64,000 nucleotides of DNA from Lineus longissimus (taxonomy: Eukaryota > Nemertea > Pilidiophora > Heteronemertea > Lineidae). Below the pieces are notes generated by a model. The model saw only the letters and a program-made list of their open reading frames with translations, ran no database searches and had not been told where the DNA came from. The position numbers and the translations under genes are program-made. The DNA is taken from assembly GCF_910592395.1 (NCBI RefSeq), contig NC_088318.1, forward strand, positions 6,346,756 through 6,410,755, in the 5' to 3' direction. Shown piece after piece: positions 47,239 to 58,200 of the stretch (position 1 is its first letter; each line of letters opens with the position of its first letter).

Positions 47239-48536
47239 TGAAAATGACAACCTCCAGAGACACCTTGTACATGTGCACATTCATGTCATCACTGTTTCAA
47301 CATGGCCGCTGTGGCAGCCATCTTGGATTTCCTATCCAGACATCATGAACAAGAACTGAGGAACACTTTGGTTAATCGATACCATCATGTGTTGCAGTCA
47401 TTGGGAATGCTTGGGGATGATTGCAGGAACATTTCTGTGTATGTTTTAGTCAATATTTATTCATCTAGGCTTGTCTACTCTTCATATTTAGAAAGCCTTG
47501 CAAACCTGCGATTTTTATTGCAGCAACCTCCAACAATTATTTCTGTAATTGCCCAGTTACCAATAAAAACTGGTAATGCCTTGGTTTGACTATTGCAGGT
47601 TGCAATGATTACGGATATTTTTTCATTGCTGCTGCCGGCAATGACATGGGGACAATGTCCTTTGCAAATAACAGAAATTTTTATCTCGTATGATAATTAT
47701 TGCAGGTTGCTACAAGAAAAATGTCTTGTTAAAATTTTTTTGAGTTAAGATCTGAGCTTCAACTAGGACATTATATTCTCCTGTTGGCAGGGTACCAATA
47801 TGGCAATTAGAAGCCAAAATTGAAATTGAATTAGGCTTAGTACAGGATCGTACTTATTTTGCTCCTCTATATTTTCATGTTTCAAAATTTTACTCAGAGC
47901 AGGTTGTCTGAAAGTTTTGCTAGTCATTATTCTCCACAATATCGTCTATCCTTTTGAGGCCAATATTGTTTTACGTTATATATCCACCCATGTAAGATCC
48001 ATTTCAAACAAGGTACAGTCCAAATCACTGTTGACATCCATCCTGCTTCGCGTCAGTGACGTGCAATGTACGCACGAGTTGCGAGTCGAGTTGCTCGTCA
48101 GTGACGCGCTTATCTCTCCGTTTCACGTAAATTACATGTGACCTACACGCTGGGTAGCGCGACCCAGCGTGTCAAGGGCGCCAATGACGCGTATTTAGGG
48201 ATGACAATTGTGATTTGGACTGTTAGCTTAACTATAATAAATCGTGTGTTTGATGTACTGTACCCCCAGTTATATGGCACGGCTTAACCCGCCGGCCATG
48301 GAGGAATTCCTTTACGGCCGAATGGTTGGCCTGTTGTCTCCCGTACAAGAAGTCAACCAACGTTGAGCGTGGTCATATTAACTAGGATGGGGTGACCAGC
48401 GCATATAATATGATACAGTGTTCTAAAACCATGACAAAATGAACAGGGTGAACATTTTGATAGTTTTGTGAATATTTTACGTACTTATGTACCTGTTGTG
48501 ATACGAAAACCTCAAATAATTTAGGTTGAACTTGGG
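47239..48536 (+). other. Gene C 3' UTR and flank
   Basis: No further coding exon recognised. The block near 47918-48020 (CTATCCTTTTGAGGCCAATATT) matches the flanks of A and B, so the ancestral duplication unit extended past the stop codon. AATAAA near 48236 could end the transcript. Confidence 0.4.
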
Positions 48537-49048
48537 CTGAAATGGTGGATGTCGTCCTGGGTGCCGACAAATGGTACCCAGGTTCGAGATCGACTGGACA
48601 ATAAGCACCCTGGGTGCCATTACACTAGACAAACAGCACCCAGCTTCTTTTTGCCTGGCTTACGGATCTTAGGGACGAGGACGTTTCTTGCAATCTCGTT
48701 TTATCTCGCGCCGTGGTAATTGCGGCATTAGCAGTGCGCGAAATAAAAAGAACAGATAAACAGAAAAAAACGAGTTTAGGCCTATGGGTTCTTTATCTCT
48801 CTCCCCTTAGAGACGAATACCCCGTTTGAATGAGATGGAATTGATGAAAGAAAGGTTTTTAGAGCGCGGTATCGTGACACGTGACCTCCGTGAGCGTGGG
48901 GCCAACCTCGTTGTAGGTATAGAAAAGTGTAGAAGAAGAAGCTGGGTGCTGTTTGTCTAGTGTAATGGCACCCAGGGTGCTTATTGTCCAGTCGATCTCG
49001 AACCTGCGTACCATTTGTCGGCACCCAGGACGACATCCACCCTTTCAG
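48537..49048. mobile_element. 512-bp foldback MITE with 10-11-bp target duplication
   Basis: Inverted ends of about 110 bp start CTGAAATGGTGGATGTCGTC on the left and, reversed, CTGAAAGGGTGGATGTCGTC on the right. TGAACTTGGG flanks both sides (48527-48536, 49050-49059). Long ends and duplication length fit a MULE-type non-autonomous element. Intergenic between C and D. Confidence 0.85.
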
Positions 49049-49059
49049 CTGAACTTGGG

Positions 49060-50097
49060 TGTCCTGGCCTCAGCTTAGTGATAATATATGGCAAAGTCCT
49101 CGTGAGTAGAAACAAAGAGTATGTGAATCAAATATATACGTGCACTATACAAAAGCTGAACAATTTTATTTTTGTTATTATTTCATTGTTATGTTTGAAT
49201 TTTGTCTCTAACTTTGTATTTAGTTCCCTCTACTGTGAACTGTGAACATTTTACATGTACATGTATAATATAGTATAGAAATCCTATGTAATGACATATT
49301 CTTGTGATGGTATAAATCTTACGCTATTTACATGGCAACTTCTGGAGAGTTAAACTTACTATTATTACCAATAGTGAAGGGTTTGTTTACAGTGTATGCT
49401 AGTATGTATTAAGACAATGTACCATTGTTAGCACATGAACAGTGATCAGTTTTGTGATTCAAATTTTGTTTTACTGTTGATGGGTAGCTGGAAATTTGCA
49501 ATAGACCAGCTGTAATCTGTCGTGGCCAGTTGAAATAGAGGGCCAGGGGCTTAAAGAGTGCATTTCGGCCCTTGAAAATTCTTCCGCCCCTCAATTTTGA
49601 CCAACCATGAACGATTCCGGAGACTATTGTCAATTTCTTGCAGCCCATAACTGGTATATTAGTTACTTAAACTACCACACTGGTATTATGAGTAATAACA
49701 CTACAACTCCTGTCGAAATCTGTATGAGTGTTTCATGTTGATGCATGCAAGATAATGTTAGAATTTATTATAAAGGAGTACACATGTATATCTAAATAAA
49801 AGACATGTTTGTTATGTAAAATGAAGCTTTTTTTATTTAACACAGTCCCTGATGCCAACTGACCACATTCATAATTCGGCTCAATACATATCCGGCCTGT
49901 ATGAATTATCCTGTATTTTTGACGTGGCAATGTGATGAGATGCGACCAGCTTAATTGGCTTGTGTGACCGTTGTGAAGGCTCAAAAGTCTTCGCTTGATC
50001 TCTTAAACCGTGTGGGGTGTTGGAACTGACGTCAAGACGCAGTGGTTGATGCTGGGCCCCTGTATGAATTATCCTGTGTATTGAGCATTTACATGTA
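49060..50097. other. Intergenic, nothing recognised
   Basis: AT-rich non-coding DNA; short frames on both strands show no domain. AATAAA at about 49794 could be an alternative end for a gene C transcript. Confidence 0.35.
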
Positions 50098-50271
50098 CAG
50101 TGGCACCTCCCTTAGCGGACGCCTCTTTATTAAGGACAACGTCTCTATAAAGGACACTAGTTTTGGTCCCAAATTGGTTGTTTCCATTCAATTTGACCTC
50201 TCTAGGACACCTCTCTATTAAGGACAGCACTTGTCAGACTCGAGGGTGTCTTTAATAGTGAGGTTCTACTG
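50098..50271. mobile_element. pogo/Tc1-like MITE copy
   Basis: 174 bp between TA dinucleotides (50096-50097, 50272-50273); ends CAGTGGCACCTCCCTTAG and GAGGTTCTACTG. Same family as 13005-13182. Confidence 0.8.
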
Positions 50272-52143
50272 TATTGCCCACTGGCCGACTTTTGAATGTG
50301 GTCTATGCTGACCAGATACAACGCCTCTTTCCAAATGAACACCCAGCCCTCGTGGCAGAGGAAGAAGAAATGACAAGCAAACCATGCATTACCTACAGAT
50401 CTAGGTCATAAAGAGTTTCCCCTACCCCAACTTTTTCCGGCCTCTTTGACATCCTGCATTTAAAACAAAAATATGATTTTCTCACCTGTGCCAAGGTTTG
50501 AGGATGCTACGCTGGCTAAAATGTCTGACTGTGCCCATGTCATGAAGAGTCATTTTGGGAGCAAGATTTGCATGCACAACCCCCTCGGCCCCAGCACTAC
50601 CCTTGGAGATTTTGAAAAATAGATAAATACGCTGATGTCATCATCGTTGCCCTATTGGATTTTTTACCTGTAATGTTGAGTCCACCATTAGCTACTGTCC
50701 ACCTATGTGTGAGGTCCCGTCTCGTCTTTGTCGCGTGGTACAAGGAAGGATAAAACGTTCAGGACAACAAATGGCCTGCATGGGGGCCCCTTATTTTCTG
50801 CCAACTTGATCTAGTGAGGGAAGTGCTTGAAAACGGTGCTCTTAAGTATTCGTGCTGTGCCATTAGATCATGCGCCCCCCCCCCCTCTTCCTTGATGCTG
50901 AATCTTTCCCTGGAGTCTATGGCCGGCAAAGACACTCAGATAAAATGGACTCAGTTTCACCCAACCTTAGAGTAACCAGACTAGATCCAACAGACCCTTG
51001 ACTTGAGTCAATACGTGCAATCTCTTTTTAGAAATACGTCCATTCTTGTATGGTATGGTTCTGTTGAGACCAAACAACCCAATACTTTGAGATTAAAAAG
51101 AACCTTCCCTCCACTAGACCATTGAATCAAGGACCAGTAAAAACCCACAAGTGGTGAAGACTGAAGGTAGGCGAAAAAATCTACCAATGTTCTGCAAGGG
51201 ACACTTACAGAACATTTGTGGGTTCCTTTTCTACCTTACCCCCCCCCCCCGGACATTTCACTATTTTTGAGCCCCTTGGCGAGCAGCGCGCAGAGACGGA
51301 CGACCGAAGACTTGAACGGCGCGGGCACGGCCAATGTGGAATTTTTCGCAGCGGTTTATCAGATAAAAGTATTGAAAATGTTAAATTTTGTCTTCCAAAT
51401 ATGCTGTGAAAGCTTCTTATCTTTGATATCTTGCGGTACGAATGTGACACAGAAACAAATCTCCCCATCGTAATTTTCAGTAGCTGCCCCGTGGAGAGCA
51501 GAAATAAGCAGATATGACTAGAAATGGAAAAGAAGGGCCGCCTATAGTTTGTCTAAAAATATAAAAATAATAAAAATAAAATAAGGGGTGTCCCCAAAAA
51601 GCAAGGAACCCAAGGCCATATACTGGCTATAGTAAATGGCCATGCACGTCCACTTATCATTAGAGAGGTTGCGCACCATCATTTAGTTTACAATCCCGAT
51701 AGTGGCTCATAAAATGGTCATATAGGCCTATGACACTTCTAATTGTAAGCAAAGGCCTTCAACATAGTACATGCACGGTGTAATATAAATTAATCAAGGT
51801 GGGGAAACATTGTCGCCTTGAGTCTCGAATTGTGAATTTTGAGCGACTTCAACAGCAGACAGTACATGCAAAAACTATAGGCCCTTTGCCAGTCGGTACC
51901 AGCTAAGGTCAGAATAACAAACCGTCTTTACAATAGATCTTCACGGTAAAAGACACCAGACAATGGCTCGAGCCTAGGTGGTAGCGGTGTATCTGGAAAA
52001 TGGCCTATTCTATACCAAGCTAATTACTCTCAAGTTACTCCTCATCCATTGTTCTCCAAATCGAATCACAAATAGTCATTATTCAGCAGATTTCCTCTTC
52101 AATGATTAATGCAATATAAAGTTTTTTGTCTTTATCCTTTCAG
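50272..52143. other. Region upstream of gene D, no exon recognised
   Basis: A short segment near 50675-50720 (CTACTGTCCACCTATGTG) matches part of the SINE at 61550-61874, suggesting a SINE fragment. I found no supportable promoter or signal-peptide exon. Confidence 0.35.
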
Positions 52144-52218
52144 TCTAACAATACACTGTCACATGTAGAGCAGCACCTCACCACAGCGGTCAAGATGTTG
52201 GTGACTTCAAGCTTGAAT

Positions 52219-55200
52219 ATGACCTCATTGATGAATCAAGACTGCATTTCATCTGGGAAACACATGTACCTATGTGCAAATGGGCAATGTGTCAGTGGGG
52301 GGCCTGGGAGATGCCCACGTGAGTAAACTATACACTGGTCCACTGCGTCCGGAGTGTACTCTTGACATGAAGAACGAACTATTCACTTCCAAAATATCAC
52401 TCGGGCTATTCACATGTCACTTTTCAATGTTGTGTCATGTGATGGGACATTTTCAAGTCTTGAACGAGCATATCCGTGACGAGTGACACTCAACATTGTA
52501 AGTCCGACTGATAGTCCCGGAAAAATGACATGGTTTATGGTACATGAACTAATGATGACCGACACTTACTATAATTTATCTGCGTATATATAGGTCAAAT
52601 GTAACAGAGGGGCAGAAAAGATTGGCGGGACAGATTAGGGAATTATTATGTGGCCGGGATAAAGGGATGTGTATACTTACGAGGGGGGAAATTGATAACA
52701 TATTATTTGTACTGTGCGTTTCTTAATTGCTTATACCTTTAAACGTAGTTTTTGCATGTCTTACATGATGTCGGTTTCTCTTCCTCTTTAATTTCCATTT
52801 GTTATATCGCGTTGTAATGCACTAGTATTTGTAATGCACCCCTTGCACTGTATTGTACCTACGAGTACGAAATAAACATTATAATGCTAATGGTCACATT
52901 CACTGTTTCAGGGTCTAATAAGTGTGATAGGTACGCTCTTAAACGATCGTACTGCCCAGTCACCGGCTGGTGTGAAGCGTCTGATTGGCAGTGCCGTAAG
53001 TATCTCACGAACTTTGGTCGTTTCGCTCCATAGTTGTTTCGCCCCCCAGTCACTAAGCCCCTAATGAAAACGTTCAGCCCCCTATGAGAAAATAGGATAA
53101 AAAGTAGGGTACGACTTTTTCTCTCTCAAGAGAGAGAGTTGGTCATCAAAATGTATCAATAGAAAAGGTATTTTAAGATTTGCTGACGGCCATTCCTTTA
53201 TGTTCCTCATCTCCATAGAGTATAATATTGCATGCCGACTTATTGGTAGTTTGCGGCAATCCTAAAGTCTCTTTTGGTTCTGTCGCACTACACTGGTAGA
53301 TTGGTGTGATAATGGTGATGCATACGAAGCAAACATTTTACTAAATAATTGTCAAGATTTTCATTTTTATGGAGGCCATCCCAACAGGCAATGCTCATTT
53401 TCCCTAGGGTATATGTGAAAATAATGTCAACAGTTGGACAACATTGTCGTCAACATTGACTTGGGTATGTGTCAAAATAATGTCAACAGTTGGACAACAT
53501 TGTCGTCAACATTGACCGGGGTATGTGTCAAAATAATGTCAAAACTTGGACAACAGCGCTGAGTTGTTCAAAACATCATTAGTTTCAACGGAGACTTTAA
53601 GCCTTACGTGAAAATTTCAGTGGGTTAAACTGAAAGAGATAACATCCTTGAGGATACTTAACGTAACTGTTAGGGATAACGTGACTTTTGTACCTTTGAA
53701 CAACCGGGCCCAGGACAACATTGATGCCCCACATCTCTGTCACAACAACGCAGGTTCCCAGTGAGTCAGTACCACGTAGTTTCGCCAGTATCCCACTTCC
53801 AGCACTCCTGTTAGGACAAGTGCCACTTTACTTTCAGTTCGTCCTTGTGGGTATCGTCAGTTGCGCTTCCATTACAAGTACAAGTGTTCTGGTTTTCCAG
53901 GACTGTGTAGAGCCGTGTCATCTTCTTGTCGTGAGTATTTCCCATCCTTCAGATGCTGCAACTATTTTCCCGGTCTAGGGTCAATTTTCATTAACCCTTT
54001 TAAAAAGAAATACACAAGTCTTTGACTGGCATAACCGATTTAGCAAGTTCGGGGCACAGGCCACTGAATCAAGGCTCAGTTTACTTGTACTTGTATATAC
54101 TTGTGCTTGTATTTACTTGTACTTGTGTAGTGGTGGCATCATTCCTACTAGCCCAGGCTAGAGGGAAAGTGTCTGTGGATAATGAATTAACCCTTTGTAT
54201 CACGGAAGAACCCAGTTGTGAGGACACAACTTTCCCAAACAGGGGGAGTATGTAGTGGTGGCATCATTCCTACTAGCCCAGGCTACAGGGAAATTCCCTT
54301 TAGCTCAGTCGGTAGAGTGATGGCCTTATAAGCGAGAGGTCCCGGGTTCAATCCCCGGTTGGACTTTGATGTTTTTCCTCTGTTACATTTGGCGTCCAAC
54401 GTATTTACTTTTACTCGTATTTACTTTTGCTCGTATATACTTGTGCTCATATTTACTTGTGCTCGTATTTACTTGTGCTCATATTTACTTGTGCTCGTAT
54501 TTACTTGTGCTCGTATTTACTAGTGCTCGTATTTACTTGTGCTCGTATTTACTTGTACTCGTATTTACTTGTACTCGTATACTTGTAGTTGTACGCGTAT
54601 TTACTTGTACGCGTATTTACTTGTATTCGTATTTACTTGTGTTCGTATTTACTTGTGCTCGTATTTACTTGTCTCGTATACTTGTACTCATATTTACTTG
54701 TACTTGTATTTATATGTACATGTAGTTGTGTTTACATTTGTGTGGTATATTTTCATTTGCAGCACCAGTCTGTGACCTTGAAAAGCCTTATAAATGCCAT
54801 GATGATATATTACCGGGGGTATGTGCCAAGGGAAAGAACTGGTGTGGTAGGTTATTTGCTAACTTAGCATTCATTTATTTCTCCCCCAGAAAAAGATTGC
54901 GCAGTAAAGAGCTTGATATTGAGTTCCCTGGCATCAGGGAATGAGAATCAAGGTCTCTCCAGGCTGTTCAAATAATTCTTGAAGAAGCGAATCCGATCCG
55001 AAAGCAAAGTTGTGAAAAATGTCTTTGTATTTCAGAATACTGCTTTGGATATCGTTGTCAAATAGATGGAGAATGTATAATGTCCTCGAAGAAATGTAAT
55101 GGTTTCAGCGACTGCAGCGATGGTGCTGATGAGGTGTCATGTGACATTAGCAACAACAGTTTCAGCGACCATCCACGCTTAAGTAAGTAAGGTGAACTGG

Positions 55201-58200
55201 GACTTAGTTCCATATCTGGCCAGCATTGACCGAATTGCCACAGTCACCAGCCCATTCCCTATGTAATGTCACCCCACCTTGAATTCCCTCTGTATTGTCG
55301 ATGGCGTAGCACCAAATGTCATTACATCACTGGCGAGTCATGTGTGTTGTCGTGAGACTGAAGAGGAGAACCTTGAAGTTGAAAGCAAACTACGGGTTTT
55401 GATCAATACAAGAGAAATAACTGGTTGAACGATTTAACCATTCATTGATTAAAGGCATACGCCGTTCGTTAAAATGTTTGATATTGTAACTGAATTTGAA
55501 AATTTCCAATTGTGGAAATACGTACTAAATTAAATCTTCAGCAATGCCGTTGTGTAGACTGATATACAAATACTATGAATACCAAGTTTCAGCAAATTCT
55601 TATTCATAGTAACTTCACTACGGCATTGTGTATTAGTTGGATTTCTATTTAACTGGACCACGATTAATTATGAACAGCGTATGCATAGGAATCAATTAAA
55701 AAATTGGAGGTAATGGTTGTCTCACCAAACACAGTAAGGATGGAGCTATTAAAATGTAGGCAAAAACTGAGGGGACGGCCAAGATTTGAGAGAAATTACT
55801 TTTTTTGCCGTCCTCTACCTTCCCAATTATCTGTAGATCAGTTCTGGACGAGTCTTTATCATGTTTATTCAGCAATGTTTCTTTATTCTGACACTCGGAG
55901 AGTCCATATCAGGACTCCCGAGTCTGAATTAAGACGCCCCAAAGGGTATCCGAATTCGGAATCCCTAAACACACAAATCGGGTAGTGAAAACATTGGATC
56001 GGGAGGTACCTCAAGTTATTGATAGATGGCAGTGCATATCAATTTCAATATGACCGCGTAGCTTTTCAATCTCTGGCGTAATTTTCGAGAAATTAATATT
56101 TTTTAAAATTTTGCAGTGCATTTTGCTGTACATTCATTTTTTTATGGGAAGAAAATGAAGGAGTCTTAATTCATACTTGGAGTCCAAATTCAGACACCCT
56201 TGGAGAGTCTTAATTCATACTTGGAGTCCAAATTCAGACACCCTTGGAGAGTCTTTATTCAGACTTGGAGTCCAAATTCAGACACCCTTGGAGAGTCTTT
56301 ATTCAGACTCGGGAGTCCAAATTCAGACACCCTTGGAAAGTCTTAATTCAGACTCGGAGTCCAAATTCAGACACCCTTGGGGAGTCTTAATTCAGACTTG
56401 GAGTTCGAATTTGGACACCCTTGAGGAGTCTCATTCGGACTTAGAGTTGGAATAAAGAAACGATTCCGAATAAATACTTGTCCAGAAGTGAGATGTGAAA
56501 AATGCAAAGATAAATGGCACCCAAATATTTCCGGGTACACAGTACATTTAAAACCATTTCCTCCAATGTTTAATCCAGTGAAATGTAGGCAGTAATTACA
56601 CGAGGATAAGATAAATGCAGCGAATATTTTCATAAATTATCTTCAAACACTAGATGCAGTTCGATTGATCCCTTTTACTCTTGATACTTTGGAGTTTTAC
56701 CTTCACTGCAAATGTAGCATTGTATGATATTTCTAAGAAACAAAAAACTAAGAGTAATAGTCTTTTTCAGGTGAGTGGCAAGTAGCTGGACTTATTGCTG
56801 GTGTTTTTCTTATAATTCTCTTTTGCTTTTACTGGTGTTTAAAGGCCACAAGAAGTGAGTACCAGTACTTTATAACGTTCTAAATCAACTTTGGTATAGG
56901 GGGATGCTTCTATTGGTTACTCAAATGTCGGCTGTATCAAGTGATAATTCTAAGCCATTCTAGAACAGATAGCTGTGTCGCTTTCTCCATTTGAAAGTTG
57001 AGGGCAAAACTGAGAGCGAATTTTCCTCTTAGAGTGGATGTACAGTACAACCTCTTTATTCCGGCCACCCATGGGACGTGGCATTGGTGTCCCAATGGAG
57101 AGGTGTCCTTAAAAGAGAGATTATGTCATGATCGTCCATTAGATGCAATCCTGTGTATTATGTTGAGCATGGTGGTCATGAATCTAAGATATTCTATTGA
57201 GGAGGGGGCGGTTTGGTAACTTAAAAAATCTCTTGACTTGTATGTTTAGGCTATTTTCATGCCCAGATAGTTCATTATGATAAGACCGTATTGCCATTTC
57301 AAGTGAGGCAGTTTGAATTTGCCAACTTTGTTGTTGCGTGTGTTTGTCCTTATTTGGCCTAACTTCGATCTTTTCTGCATTCTTGTTGAGCAGCAGGATT
57401 TGTTACTGCCAAGCCCGTTGTCATATTGGCCTGGCAACAATGACTCGTATATCCATCTGATTTCTTTTCTAAGGTGCAGGAGAAGGGGCACCTGCAGGAG
57501 CTGCAAGCACATCGCAAAATCAACAAAACAGGTCAGGTGGACCTCGCGTGGCCGGTACAACACCAGCTGCTGTGATAAGGCCACCAGCGGTTAGGGTCAG
57601 AGATGTTTATACTCAGCGTCCAAGCAACACTGCCAGATCAAATCCACTATCTGAGGCGAGTTTCAAGTCTTTATTTCAAAGCGGGGGGTGCCTGACCTGT
57701 TGTACCAGCCCAATCCCAAAAATCCATCTCGGATGAAAAGTCGCAATCCACTGCTTGTCACCAAACCCAGGATAAAATGTGGTTGCCTACATGTATCTTG
57801 AATGCTTTCAGTGATTTTGGGCTTGTCACAGAAAAGACCAATCCTTCCTCTTTTAGGGTGAAGATACACAGGGATTTAAGGCATATAGTCAGGTAATTGG
57901 CTGATTGAAGAAAATTGTTAATCATCATAACACACAGAGGACTGTATCATGTATGATATGTAATCGTTGCCTTAATAGGAATTCTGTTTCTTCAGAGTGG
58001 CTTTTATGTCCCCGTGGCATCAGTGCCATCAGATATTAGTCCAAGGGGCCTCACTGTGGTATCTAATGCTACAAGAGGACATGGAGCAGCAGCAAGTTCA
58101 CTATCTGAGGCAAGTATCAAGAGAAAGAAATGGGGTATCTGACCTGTTGTACCCGGCTAAACCCTAAAACTAAAAGCAATTTCAGTCAAGTTTTCTTAAT

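Noticed and set aside
54294-54366. Functional tRNA-Ile gene
   Set aside because: Acceptor stem strands do not pair and the anticodon stem has mismatches; better explained as a tRNA-derived promoter in a retroelement.
54366-54867. Overlapping open frames encoding repeated hydrophobic YLLVLVFT-type sequence
   Set aside because: They arise from the 16-bp minisatellite, are open in more than one frame and lie in an intron of gene D.
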